Shown here piece by piece: positions 35,916-44,500 of a stretch of 64,000 bases of DNA (positions are counted from its first letter, which is position 1; the number at the start of each line of letters is the position of its first letter). The stretch spans positions 1,984,001 to 2,048,000 of the forward strand of contig NZ_CP042306.1 of NCBI RefSeq assembly GCF_007859635.1. The letters are read 5' to 3'. The notes beneath the pieces are model-generated. The model was not told where the DNA came from, searched no databases, and saw nothing but the letters and a program-made list of their open reading frames with translations. Source of the DNA: Sphingomonas panacisoli. GTDB taxonomy: Bacteria; Pseudomonadota; Alphaproteobacteria; Sphingomonadales; Sphingomonadaceae. Made by a program: the position numbers and the translations under genes.

Positions 35916-36326
35916 TTAGCCCGCGCGGCGCCCAAATTGCGGACGGCGCTCGACCAGCGGATTGGCCTCCCGCTCGAGCATCGTCAGCGTCGCTTCGAAA
36001 CAGGGGCGCAGTTTGACGACATGCTCCAGCGCTTGGTCGGGTGCGTCGCGCGTTTCCACGCACTGGCGCGCGATATGCTCGATCTCTTCGGCGAGGTGCG
36101 ACAGCGGCTCCGCGCCGAACTGGCGCGATTCGCCCTTCAGCGTGTGCGCCGGCAGGACGAGCGCGGCGGCATTGCCGTTGCGCATCGCGTCCTCGATCGC
36201 CGCCACCGACTTGGTGCCGTCTTCACGGAAATATCCCAGGATGCGCACAAACCCTGCGCCAAGCTCGCTTCGCGCCGCCTGAAACGCGGTCCAATCGATC
36301 AACTGGTCACCGCCCATCGTCACCAT
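35916..36326 (-). CDS. Histidine phosphotransfer (Hpt) domain protein
   Basis: 136 residues from the ATG at 36326 (GTG at 36323 and ATG at 36317 are alternatives; GGAGG is upstream). A four-helix Hpt domain with the phosphorylatable His in 'LVLPAHTLKGESRQFGAEPL', the family signature AHxLKGxS. No histidine kinase or response regulator is adjacent, so the phosphorelay partners lie elsewhere. Confidence 0.88.
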   Translation of the reverse strand: MVTMGGDQLIDWTAFQAARSELGAGFVRILGYFREDGTKSVAAIEDAMRNGNAAALVLPAHTLKGESRQFGAEPLSHLAEEIEHIARQCVETRDAPDQALEHVVKLRPCFEATLTMLEREANPLVERRPQFGRRAG

Positions 36327-36455
36327 CAACCTCCAACGGTGCCGTGCTTCGCACTGCCCATACCGGGTGTTGTAACGCAGGGGAGTAAACGATGCGTTGA
36401 CGAAAGGTCCGGAATTACGATCTAAGTGCTTGTCGGTACTTCGTTTCCGCGATCA

Positions 36456-37823
36456 TCATTTCTTGTCGCGGTCGAACGGGTTCTTCGGCGCCCGGAACGT
36501 CAACCTGACCGGCACCGCGCCGAAACCCAGATCGCGCCGCATCGAATTGACCAGATAGCGTTCGTAACTTGCCGGCAATTGATCGACGCGCGTCCCGAAA
36601 ATGACGAAGCTGGGGGGGCGCGTCTTGACCTGGGTGACGTAGCGCATCTTCACGCGCTTGCCGCCGGGCGCGGGCGGCGGATTGGCTTCGATCGCGCGTT
36701 CGAACCAGCGGTTCAGCTCGCCGGTGCCGACGCGGCGCGACCAGGCCTCTCGCGTCTCGAACGCCGCGCCGATTAATTGATCGACGCCCTTCCCCGTCGC
36801 CGCTGACACGGTGATGACGGTGACGCCCTTAACCTGGCTCAGGCCGTCCTCGAGCGCTTTCTTGACGCCGTTGAACAGCGAGGAAGCGTTTTCGGCGACG
36901 TCCCATTTGTTGAGCGCGATGATCAGCGCGCGGCCTTCCTCCAGCACGCGATCGGCGATGCGCAGGTCCTGCGCCTCCAGCCCCAGCGTCGCGTCGAGCA
37001 GCAGGACGACCACCTCGGCGAAATCGACCGCGCGCAATGCATCGGCGACCGACAGTTTCTCCAATTTGTCCTGCACCTTGGCGCGCTTGCGCATGCCCGC
37101 GGTGTCGATCAGCCGGACGTCGCGTGGGCCGCTCTTGGGGTCGTTCCATACCCAATCGACCGCGATCGAATCGCGGGTGATGCCCGCTTCGGGCCCCGTG
37201 ATCAGGCGGTCTTCGCCGAGCATGCGGTTGATCAGCGTCGATTTGCCCGCGTTCGGCCGGCCGACGATCGCGAGCTTGAGCGGCGCGTCGGGGCTGTCGT
37301 CATCGGCCTCGAATTCTTCGACTGGCTCGGGGATGTGCGGCAACAACGCTTCGAACAGGTCGCCCATGCCCTCGCCGTGTTCGGCCGAGATCTGTACCGG
37401 ATCGCCGAAGCCGAGCGACAGCGAATCGAGGATGCCCGCTTCCCCCGCTTTGCCCTCGGCTTTGTTGGCGATCAGGATCACCGGCGTCGCCGACCCGCGG
37501 AGCCACCGCGCAATCTCTTCGTCGAGCGGGACGATCCCGGCGCGGGAATCGAACAGGAACAACGCGACATCCGCCATCGCCACCGCGGCTTCGGTCTGTT
37601 GACGCATCCGGCCGGGCAAGGTCGCGGCGTCGAGGTCTTCGTACCCCGCCGTATCGATGACGCGGAAGTCGAGCCCGATCAGCGACGCATCGCCTTCGCG
37701 CCGATCGCGCGTCACCCCGGGCTGGTCGTCGACCAGCGCCAGCTTCTTGCCGACGAGGCGATTGAACAGCGTCGACTTGCCGACATTGGGTCGGCCGATA
37801 ATGGCAACGGTGGGTAAGGGCAT
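36456..37823 (-). CDS. der: Ribosome biogenesis GTPase Der
   Basis: 455 residues from the ATG at 37821-37823, since the first G-domain begins five residues later. Two GTPase domains in tandem: 'VAIIGRPNVGKSTLFNRL' and 'LAIVGRPNAGKSTLINRM' (P-loops), each with DTAG and NKxD motifs ('IDTAGYED', 'ANKAEG' / 'IDTAGMRK', 'NKWD'), then a KH-like domain. Der is needed for 50S subunit assembly. The first NKxD reads NKAE, as in most Der proteins. Confidence 0.96.
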   Translation of the reverse strand: MPLPTVAIIGRPNVGKSTLFNRLVGKKLALVDDQPGVTRDRREGDASLIGLDFRVIDTAGYEDLDAATLPGRMRQQTEAAVAMADVALFLFDSRAGIVPLDEEIARWLRGSATPVILIANKAEGKAGEAGILDSLSLGFGDPVQISAEHGEGMGDLFEALLPHIPEPVEEFEADDDSPDAPLKLAIVGRPNAGKSTLINRMLGEDRLITGPEAGITRDSIAVDWVWNDPKSGPRDVRLIDTAGMRKRAKVQDKLEKLSVADALRAVDFAEVVVLLLDATLGLEAQDLRIADRVLEEGRALIIALNKWDVAENASSLFNGVKKALEDGLSQVKGVTVITVSAATGKGVDQLIGAAFETREAWSRRVGTGELNRWFERAIEANPPPAPGGKRVKMRYVTQVKTRPPSFVIFGTRVDQLPASYERYLVNSMRRDLGFGAVPVRLTFRAPKNPFDRDKK

Positions 37824-37885
37824 CGGCCGCGTGTAGCGGGGACGGGACACGACGTCACGCCCCCCCCGTCAGCGAGCGATGGTCC

Positions 37886-39214
37886 TCAGCGGTACGCGGT
37901 CAAGCGCCCCCGCACATCGAGGGTGTAGAGCACGTTGTTGGCGACCACGGGGCCGAGGCCGAAGCCTTCCTTGTTGTCGATCACCTGACCGATCGCGCCG
38001 TCGGCGGGCGACAGGAACGTCACTTCGCCGAGCGAATTGGTCAGCACCAGCCGGTTGCCGGCCAGCACCGGGCCGTACCAAGTCAGCGGATCCTTCTTCT
38101 TTTTCTTCTTTTCGACCTTAAATGCGCGGAGCTGGCTGATCCAGCGCACCTTGCCGGTCGAACGCTGCAGGCAATAGACCTTGCTCTCGTCGGTCACGAC
38201 GAAAATCCACTCGCCCGCGAGCCACGGCGTCGAGATGCCTGCGAAATTCTGTTCCCAGATGCGCTGCCCGCTGGCGAGGTCGGCGGCGATCATGCGACCG
38301 CCTTGGCCGAGCGCGTAGACCTGATTGCCGTCGATGACCGGATCGGCGTCGATGTCCGACAGGCTCGACACGCTGGTCGTGATGCTTGTCCGCGACAGCG
38401 CGTCGCCCCACAACGTGCGGCCGTTCTCGTAGCGATAGGCGTTGAGTTCGCCCGACGAGAAGCCGGCGACGATCGTGCTGCGCGCCGAGGCCGGTGCCGC
38501 GACGCCGAACACGCCCTGCGTTTCCAGGCTGCCCGACGAATTCCACTTTTGCGCGCCATCGGCGGTCGCCAGCGCGAACAGCTGGTTGTCCTGGCTCAGG
38601 ACGTAGAGCTGATCGCCGTCCACGGTCGGTGCACCACGCAGCGGTCCGCCCGGCTTGACGCGCCACACTTCGGCGCCGGTCCCGGCATCGAACGCGACGA
38701 CATCGCCCAGCCCGTCGGTCGCGTACACGCGTCCGCTATCGACGCTCGCGCCGCCGCCGAACCGCGCCGGCTTGTTCTCGTCGCCCTTGGCGATCGGCAC
38801 GTTCCATAGCGGCGAGCCGTTGGCCGCATCATATGCGTGGAGCTGCGCGTCGATATCGACCACGTAGAGTTTGCCGCCCGCAATGACTGGCGCGCTCGCC
38901 AACCGCGAGCGGTTCGATCCCGCCGAGATCGTCACGCCCCAGGCGCGCGATACCGTTCCGGCCAGCGCCAGATGCCCCATCGACTTGGCCGCGTTGCCGC
39001 CCGATTGCGCCCACTCGCCGTTGACTTCGGGATTGGGCAACAGGACCTGCAGGCCTGCAATCGCCGGGTCGAGTTTCGCGTCGCTCTCGGACACCAGGAT
39101 CGGGATGCGCTCGCCGACCGTCGGGGTCTTCTTCCCGCCGCCCTTGAACACGCCGCAACCCGCCAGTGCGGTCAACGCCAGCACCGCGATCGGCACACGC
39201 AACTTGCTCGCCAT
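37886..39214 (-). CDS. bamB: PQQ-repeat lipoprotein of the BamB type
   Basis: 442 residues from the ATG at 39212-39214. The lipobox 'LTALAGC' gives Cys20. An eight-bladed beta-propeller follows, with repeated 'W.......G' blades such as 'AYDAANGSPLWNVPIAKGD' and 'AFDAGTGAEVWRVKPGGPL'. BamB supports BamA in inserting outer-membrane barrels. An odd run of six Lys in 'FKVEKKKKKKDPLTW' interrupts a blade. It lies between yfgM-like and der genes, the order found in E. coli. Confidence 0.9.
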   Translation of the reverse strand: MASKLRVPIAVLALTALAGCGVFKGGGKKTPTVGERIPILVSESDAKLDPAIAGLQVLLPNPEVNGEWAQSGGNAAKSMGHLALAGTVSRAWGVTISAGSNRSRLASAPVIAGGKLYVVDIDAQLHAYDAANGSPLWNVPIAKGDENKPARFGGGASVDSGRVYATDGLGDVVAFDAGTGAEVWRVKPGGPLRGAPTVDGDQLYVLSQDNQLFALATADGAQKWNSSGSLETQGVFGVAAPASARSTIVAGFSSGELNAYRYENGRTLWGDALSRTSITTSVSSLSDIDADPVIDGNQVYALGQGGRMIAADLASGQRIWEQNFAGISTPWLAGEWIFVVTDESKVYCLQRSTGKVRWISQLRAFKVEKKKKKKDPLTWYGPVLAGNRLVLTNSLGEVTFLSPADGAIGQVIDNKEGFGLGPVVANNVLYTLDVRGRLTAYR

Positions 39215-39218
39215 GCTT

Positions 39219-39908
39219 CTACTTGCCCTTCTGGTCGGTCGTGCCGACGTCCACAGCATCCATCCCTTGAACCGCACGTTGACGGATCGATTCGGGCACG
39301 GTTTCGGTCCCGGCGATCTTCTTGAACATCGCGCGGGCCTCGTTCGGTTTGTTGAGGCGCAGATACGCCATCGCCACCATCTCGCCGGCGCTACCCAGCC
39401 ACGCCGAGTCCGCGGCCGCCAAGGGCTTGAGCCGGTCGATGATGATCTGCGGGGCGAGACCGTCGAACTCGATGCTGGTCTGGCGGATCAACGCATAGTC
39501 GCGAGCCGGCTTGCCGAGCGCGGTATCGCCGGCAATCGCGGCGAACTTGGCCGCGGCCTCCTTGGTCTTGCCGGCATTGAACAGCTGGTTGGCCTCGGTC
39601 ATCCGAGCAACCGCGCTGTAGCCGGGCGCGCCCGACGTATCGAGGTCGGTCAGCGCCGCCGACGCTTCGGCCGGCTTGTTCGCGGCGATCGAATCGAGCG
39701 CGGTCTGCAGCTTGACCGCCTGCCCTTCGGCCTTGCTATTGCTCCAATAGCGCCAGCCCAGCACCGCGGCGAAGATCAGCAATCCGGCGCCGATCGCGCC
39801 CAGGATCAAGCGGCCATGGTTCGTCCACACGCCGACGATCTGGTCGCGGCGCAACTCCTCATCGACCTCACGCAGGAAAGCTTCATCGGTTTTCGGCGGC
39901 ACGGCCAA
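39219..39908 (-). CDS. YfgM-like tetratricopeptide membrane protein
   Basis: 229 residues; TTG at 39908 is the likely start (GGAG nine bases upstream), because the family start 'DEAFLREVDEELRRDQI' follows after a few residues. One membrane helix (about 34-52), then TPR-like helices ('AEASAALTDLDTSGAPGYSA', 'LRLNKPNEARAMFKKIAG'). In E. coli the homologue YfgM associates with SecYEG and periplasmic chaperones. Four bases before bamB, clearly cotranscribed. Confidence 0.83.
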   Translation of the reverse strand: MAVPPKTDEAFLREVDEELRRDQIVGVWTNHGRLILGAIGAGLLIFAAVLGWRYWSNSKAEGQAVKLQTALDSIAANKPAEASAALTDLDTSGAPGYSAVARMTEANQLFNAGKTKEAAAKFAAIAGDTALGKPARDYALIRQTSIEFDGLAPQIIIDRLKPLAAADSAWLGSAGEMVAMAYLRLNKPNEARAMFKKIAGTETVPESIRQRAVQGMDAVDVGTTDQKGK

Positions 39909-39980
39909 GGTGGTAGGCTCCGATTGTGGTGGGAATTTGGTGGCGGACCTTAGCGGCGCACGCCCGAAACGCAACGAGGC

Positions 39981-40853
39981 TTAGGGCTTCGGCAAATAGA
40001 CCTGTTCTTCGCCGGGAAAAGTACGCGCGCGAACTTCTGCCGCGTAACGCGATGCGGCATCGCTGATCCGCCCGGCCATATCGTCGAAACGCTTCACGAA
40101 CCGTGGCGTCCGCTCGAACAGACCCAGCATATCCTCGGCCACCAGCACCTGGCCGTCGCACGCCGCCGACGCGCCGATGCCGATGACGGGAATGTCGCTG
40201 GTCTCGGTGATCTTGCGCGCGAGTGGTTCGACCACGCCTTCGACGACGACCGCGAACGCGCCGGCGTCAGCGACCGCCTTGGCGTCGGACGCGATCTTCG
40301 CCTCTTCCTCTTGGCCCCGTCCGCGCGCGCCATAGCCGCCCAGCGCATTGATCGCCTGCGGGGTCAGGCCGACATGCGCCATCACGGGGACACCGCGCTC
40401 GGTCAGGAACTTGATCGTCGGCGCCATCGCCGCGCCGCCTTCCATCTTGATCGCGGCGCAGCCCGTTTCGGCCAGCAGCCGGCTTGCGCTGGCGAACGCC
40501 TGTTCGGGCGAGCCTTCATAGGTGCCGAACGGCATATCGACGACCACGACCGCGTGATAACTGCCCCGAACCACGGCGGCGCCATGCGCGACCATCATGT
40601 CGAGCGTCACCGGCAGGGTCGACGGCAGGCCATAAACCACCTGCCCCAGCGAATCGCCGACCAGCAGGATGTCGCAGTGCGGGTCGAGCAACTGCGCCAT
40701 CCGCACGGTATAGGCGGTCAGCATCACCAGCGGCTCTTCGGTCTTCCCCTCGACCTTGCGCCGCTGGATCGCCGGCACGGTCAGCCGCTTCATCGGCGCC
40801 GGGGTTGGGTTGGCGCGGCTGGTCGACGTGTCGATGGTGAAGGTCGTGGACAT
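39981..40853 (-). CDS. panB: 3-methyl-2-oxobutanoate hydroxymethyltransferase
   Basis: 290 residues from the ATG at 40851-40853. PanB makes ketopantoate, the first step of pantothenate (CoA) synthesis. '[20 protein letters not shown]', '[20 protein letters not shown]', 'AAIKMEGG' (substrate) and '[14 protein letters not shown]' are characteristic. First gene of the panB-yfgM-like-bamB-der series on this strand (gap 72 bases to the next). Confidence 0.95.
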   Translation of the reverse strand: MSTTFTIDTSTSRANPTPAPMKRLTVPAIQRRKVEGKTEEPLVMLTAYTVRMAQLLDPHCDILLVGDSLGQVVYGLPSTLPVTLDMMVAHGAAVVRGSYHAVVVVDMPFGTYEGSPEQAFASASRLLAETGCAAIKMEGGAAMAPTIKFLTERGVPVMAHVGLTPQAINALGGYGARGRGQEEEAKIASDAKAVADAGAFAVVVEGVVEPLARKITETSDIPVIGIGASAACDGQVLVAEDMLGLFERTPRFVKRFDDMAGRISDAASRYAAEVRARTFPGEEQVYLPKP

Positions 40854-40917
40854 AGGGGCGCTGTAACGCCGGACATCGGCGCGTGCCAGCACACAGCGGA
40901 TCAAGTGCAAAACACTC

Positions 40918-40958
40918 TTGACTAAATGTATGATATTTTTAACATTGCGTTTGTTAAA
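40918..40958 (+). promoter_or_regulatory. Promoter with inverted-repeat operator of the HTH/membrane pair
   Basis: TTGACT (40918-40923) is a good -35 hexamer in an AT-rich island. Just downstream, TTTAACA (40938-40944) and TGTTAAA (40952-40958) form a perfect 7-bp inverted repeat with a seven-base spacer, placed where the -10 region should be. It is a plausible site for autoregulation by the small HTH protein. Confidence 0.5.
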
Positions 40959-40964
40959 CATCAC

Positions 40965-41399
40965 ATGGAGACGATTGTGGCGTTCCGGGAAAAGATCGTG
41001 TGGGCCGCGTTCGTGACGACGCTGCTGGTATGGGGCAGCTACTTCGCGGTGGTGATTTACAAGCTGACGGTCAGCGCGACTCACGACATGCTGCTGTTCT
41101 GGCTGTTCATCGCCGCGACCGTCGCGCAGGCCGCGATGATGGCGGCAACGGCGGCGATTGCCGCGTTAATGGCGCCCGGCGACGCCGCAGCGCCGCCCGA
41201 CGAGCGCGACCGGATGCTCGGCCAGCGCGCGAGCGGGGTCGCCTATTTCGTCGTCTTGCTCGCGATCGTCGCGGTGATCGTGTGGATGCATGTGGGTCTG
41301 CGCGGCGTGAACGTCATCTTCGCGCTCATCGGCGTTTTCATCCTGGGAGAAGCGGTGCGCTTCGGGACGAAGGCGATCGGCTATCGGACCGGGAGCTGA
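40965..41399 (+). CDS. Membrane protein paired with an HTH regulator
   Basis: 144 residues from the ATG at 40965; an upstream ATG at 40926 lies inside the predicted promoter. Four hydrophobic segments (about 10-32, 38-66, 84-105, 110-130) around a central '[20 protein letters not shown]' loop. This layout, followed directly by a small Cro/CI-type regulator, resembles DUF2178-type integral proteins. Function unknown. Confidence 0.75.
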   Translation: METIVAFREKIVWAAFVTTLLVWGSYFAVVIYKLTVSATHDMLLFWLFIAATVAQAAMMAATAAIAALMAPGDAAAPPDERDRMLGQRASGVAYFVVLLAIVAVIVWMHVGLRGVNVIFALIGVFILGEAVRFGTKAIGYRTGS

Positions 41400-41403
41400 G
41401 GAC

Positions 41404-41625
41404 ATGGCCAAGCCGCCCCCCGGCCGCGTGGTCAATCAGATCCGCCTGCTGCGCTTCATGGCCGGCGAGATGACGCAGGCCGAACTCGGCGAGCGGATCG
41501 GCCTGACGCGCCAGACGGTCGCCGCGATCGAGGCGGGGAAATACTCCCCGACGCTGGAAGCCGCGTTCCGCATCGCGCAGGTGTTCGGCAAACCGCTCGA
41601 CGAGGTGTTCCGGTGGGAGGGGTGA
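41404..41625 (+). CDS. Small Cro/CI-type HTH regulator
   Basis: 73 residues, nearly all one helix-turn-helix domain: 'RVVNQIRLLRFMAGEMTQAE' and 'LGERIGLTRQTVAAIEAGKY'. It ends 'GKPLDEVFRWEG', the usual end of YozG-like regulators, which are often paired with a membrane protein. It begins four bases after the membrane protein stop, so both are on one mRNA. Probable autoregulator acting on the inverted repeat at 40938-40958. Confidence 0.92.
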   Translation: MAKPPPGRVVNQIRLLRFMAGEMTQAELGERIGLTRQTVAAIEAGKYSPTLEAAFRIAQVFGKPLDEVFRWEG

Positions 41626-41638
41626 CCCCACTCCCGGC

Positions 41639-42079
41639 CTAGCGCGCGCCGATCCAGCCCTTGCGCGCAGCCATCCCGGCGAACCAGATCTGGAATATCG
41701 CCACCGCCGCAATGAAGGCCGGGAACGGCACGGTGGCCGCGGCGCCCTTGTGCGCAATCAAATCGGTCGCCGCGAAGGCGTAGCCGAACATGACGATAAC
41801 CCCGAGCAGCGATATCCAGAACAGGATGATGGCCCGCCGTTCTTTCAACAACAGCGCCAGCGCGCCCAACAGACCGCCGAATACCGACACGGCATAGACG
41901 TAGTTGTACCAGCTCGGCAGCGCGGCATAATATTTGAGCGACCAGTCATCGACTGGCCCCATGGCGGCTGCGCCCAGCGTGAACTGCATATACCATGCCC
42001 AACACCCCATCGCGCCCCACAGCACGAGCACGATCGCCACGATCCAGAACCAGGCCGGTGGTTTTACGCCTGTCGCCAT
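41639..42079 (-). CDS. Integral membrane protein
   Basis: 146 residues from the ATG at 42077-42079 (GGAGGGG upstream). Four membrane helices with conserved aromatic residues: 'PPAWFWIVAIVLVLWGAMGC' and 'ALPSWYNYVYAVSVFGGLLG'. I recognise the pattern from uncharacterised sphingomonad proteins only. Convergent with the HTH gene (13-base gap). Confidence 0.75.
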   Translation of the reverse strand: MATGVKPPAWFWIVAIVLVLWGAMGCWAWYMQFTLGAAAMGPVDDWSLKYYAALPSWYNYVYAVSVFGGLLGALALLLKERRAIILFWISLLGVIVMFGYAFAATDLIAHKGAAATVPFPAFIAAVAIFQIWFAGMAARKGWIGAR

Positions 42080-42140
42080 GTCACCCCTCCCCAAGCGATT
42101 GATGACGCGAGACTGCGCCGGGGACAAAGCGATGGCAAGC

Positions 42141-42485
42141 CTAGCCGAGCGCCGCTTCCCAAGCGTCGGGCTTGAACCCCGCGAGCAGGACCCCGTCGCC
42201 TTCCAGGATCGGCCGCTTGATCATCGACGGCTGTGCCAACATCAGCGTAATCGCCTTGCCCGCATCCAGATCGGCGCGGTCGGCGTCGGACAACTTGCGG
42301 AACGTCGTGCCGGCACGGTTGAGTACCGTTTCCCACCCTAGCGCCCCGACCCATCGCCGCAGCGACGCCTCGTCCACGCCCGCCTTTTTGTAATCGTGAA
42401 ACGCGTAGCTCGTACCGCGCGCATCAAGCCACGCTCGCGCCTTCTTGACGGTGTCGCAATTGGGGATCCCGTAAAAGGTCAGCAC
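42141..42485 (-). CDS. ArsC/Spx-family reductase-like protein (YffB type)
   Basis: 114 residues from the GTG at 42483-42485 (GGAGTGA upstream). 'LTFYGIPNCDTVKKARAWLD' has a single active-site Cys10; 'LAQPSMIKRPILEGDGVLLA' matches the C-terminal block of YffB/ArsC-like proteins that use glutathione. The GIPNCDT motif separates it from true arsenate reductases (NPRCS at 28566). Substrate unknown. Four bases after the preceding gene on the same strand. Confidence 0.88.
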   Translation of the reverse strand: MLTFYGIPNCDTVKKARAWLDARGTSYAFHDYKKAGVDEASLRRWVGALGWETVLNRAGTTFRKLSDADRADLDAGKAITLMLAQPSMIKRPILEGDGVLLAGFKPDAWEAALG

Positions 42486-42489
42486 GCAC

Positions 42490-43059
42490 TCACTCCACGA
42501 TGCAGGTTTCACCGGAATACATCGACGTGACCTTGGACGTCGGCTTGTTCCCGTCGAGCCAGCCGTTCGGACCGTCGTCCAGCGTGAACCCCGGCCCGAG
42601 CCCGCCCCCTTCTTCGTTGCCGGGATCGACGAACACCTTGGGCAGCAATCGCTGGAGCGTCGTCACGTTGGTGCCGATCCCGACGCCATTGGCCATCCGG
42701 TAATTCTGGCTCCCGCCATCTTCGAGCGTCCAGCCGACGAGCTCGCCGCCGACGAACGACAGTTCGATGCCGCCGCGAAACTTGGCGTAGCCGATCGCGT
42801 GACCGCTGCCACATTCGGGATAGACGCCGGTCTTGGTCGGCGCGCCGAGCCCCGCCGACACGATCTTGATGGCCGCCGCGCGCACCATGCCGAACCGCGC
42901 GGTCTGCGGCGCCTGTCCGCCCGGCCCCGCGACGATTAGCCCGTTCGCGACCAGCGTAACCGGGAAAGTCTTGACCATCGCCGCTTCGGCGACGGACAGG
43001 AATACGGTCGGCAACGCGATCGCGCAGGCGATGGCGGCGGCTGTCGCGAAAATCTTCAT
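42490..43059 (-). CDS. Hypothetical exported protein
   Basis: 189 residues from the ATG at 43057-43059 with GAGGAG upstream. Signal peptide about 1-26 ('FLSVAEAA'). The mature protein is Gly-rich with 'GGIELSFVGGELVGWTLEDG' and 'NGVGIGTNVTTLQRLLPKVF', a pattern resembling small exported proteins with a structural repeat; two Cys could form a disulphide. No function known. Two close neighbours on each side suggest one transcript. Confidence 0.72.
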   Translation of the reverse strand: MKIFATAAAIACAIALPTVFLSVAEAAMVKTFPVTLVANGLIVAGPGGQAPQTARFGMVRAAAIKIVSAGLGAPTKTGVYPECGSGHAIGYAKFRGGIELSFVGGELVGWTLEDGGSQNYRMANGVGIGTNVTTLQRLLPKVFVDPGNEEGGGLGPGFTLDDGPNGWLDGNKPTSKVTSMYSGETCIVE

Positions 43060-43063
43060 ATCC

Positions 43064-43324
43064 CTACTCCTCGACCGCGCGCCGTCGCACGCGCCACAAC
43101 GTGTATAGGCCGATCCCCGCCCACGCCACATTCAGCGTCGCCGACGGAATCGCGCCGTTATAGCCGCTGTTGACGATGAAGCAGGCCGCACCGACCACGT
43201 TCATCCACTGATAGGCGCGTGACCGCCCGTCGATCCGTCCGGTCGACAACAGGACATAGGCGGCGAGGATCAGCAGCATGCCGCCCCAACCGATGATTTC
43301 GATGACGATCCGTTCGCTAGTCAT
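43064..43324 (-). CDS. CBU_0592-like small membrane protein
   Basis: 86 residues, three membrane helices. 'EIIGWGGMLLILAAYVLLST' followed by 'QWMNVVGAACFIVNSGYNGA' matches the CBU_0592-like domain, found in small membrane proteins of unknown role that resemble permease fragments. Four bases before the next gene. Confidence 0.8.
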   Translation of the reverse strand: MTSERIVIEIIGWGGMLLILAAYVLLSTGRIDGRSRAYQWMNVVGAACFIVNSGYNGAIPSATLNVAWAGIGLYTLWRVRRRAVEE

Positions 43325-43342
43325 CGAGTCGTTTTAGAGGCT

Positions 43343-44500
43343 TCAGCGCGGCGCGATAGGCGGGTTAGCCGCGATCCATGCCTTCGCTCGATCGATCGCG
43401 TTGCGGCGAAGGGCGTCGTAGAAGATGCCGTAGTCGTTGAGGTGATAGCTGCCGAAGATCCAGCTGAGCTTGTCGGTGAAGCCCGATGGCGCGCCCCACG
43501 GCACATCGATTTCGAGCAGACTGTTCTTGCATTCCGCGCCGCTCAGGTTGCGAGCCAGCGTGGGCAGCGGCTTGGCCGTGGTCCCGAATGGCGCGACCGG
43601 GAACGGCAGGCTGCCGGCATTGGCACTCGCCGGTGCCGCGCCCTGTTGCTTCCAGTTGAGCGGGTTCACGCAAATCGAATTGGGCTTGCCGTTGGTCACG
43701 AACGTGCCGCGCCACCAATAATTCTTGCCATCGACAATCATCCGCGCGCCGCTGCGTCCGGTCTGGCTGGTATTGTAGGACACGACGCATCCCGTCTGCG
43801 TCGCGTTATCGCAAATCGGCAGCCCCAGTTCGCCGAACGTATCGGGCGTGTAGCCGCCGATCAGATACGCCGCGACAAGATGTGACTTGAGCGGCGTACT
43901 AAGGATTTCCTGTTGCAGCAGATGAATCGCATGGAACGTCCCCTGGCTGTGCGAGGCGATGATGAACGGGCGGCCCTTGTTGAGATATTTGATGTAGTAA
44001 CGGAACGCCGCGACGACATCGTCGAACGCGATCGCCATCGCCTTGGGTTCCTTCAGCGCCGCGAGCGACGCCTGGCGATAGCGCGGCGCGTACATTCGGC
44101 AGCATCCGTTGAACACGCTGACCTGGTCGAGCAGCACCGGTGGGTTGAGCGGCGCGGCCTTGTCGTCCGCATCGAACGGCGCGTTCCACACCGCGCTGCC
44201 CTTGAACGTGGTCGGATGCACGAAGAAGACGTCGACCGGCGCCTGAGCCTCATCGATCGGTGTCATGCCCGGCGGGGTCGAGCGCTCGAGCCCGTTGCGC
44301 CCGGGAAACGCCAGCCACGCGGCGGGCTTGGCATAGTCCGGTGCTGGCGGCGCCTTCGCTTCGGCGAACGGCGTCGATGGACCATGCATGCTCGCGATCA
44401 GATCAAACCCGCCGATCGCCCAGAAGGCGACGATCAAGACGACCAGGATCGCCGCGAGCGACTTCAGCGCGATCCGCCACCAGCGCCGCTTCGGCTTCAC
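43343..44500 (-). CDS. DUF3089 alpha/beta hydrolase
   Basis: 385 residues with an N-terminal membrane anchor (about 10-32). 'VDVFFVHPTTFKGSAVWNAP' and 'FIIASHSQGTFHAIHLLQQE' (nucleophile Ser in SHSQG) are the DUF3089 signatures. It is probably a lipase/esterase-type enzyme facing the periplasm. Overlaps the GH1 gene by ATGA, so the two are coupled and may act on the same substrate, such as an acylated glycoside. Confidence 0.87.
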   Translation of the reverse strand: MKPKRRWWRIALKSLAAILVVLIVAFWAIGGFDLIASMHGPSTPFAEAKAPPAPDYAKPAAWLAFPGRNGLERSTPPGMTPIDEAQAPVDVFFVHPTTFKGSAVWNAPFDADDKAAPLNPPVLLDQVSVFNGCCRMYAPRYRQASLAALKEPKAMAIAFDDVVAAFRYYIKYLNKGRPFIIASHSQGTFHAIHLLQQEILSTPLKSHLVAAYLIGGYTPDTFGELGLPICDNATQTGCVVSYNTSQTGRSGARMIVDGKNYWWRGTFVTNGKPNSICVNPLNWKQQGAAPASANAGSLPFPVAPFGTTAKPLPTLARNLSGAECKNSLLEIDVPWGAPSGFTDKLSWIFGSYHLNDYGIFYDALRRNAIDRAKAWIAANPPIAPR

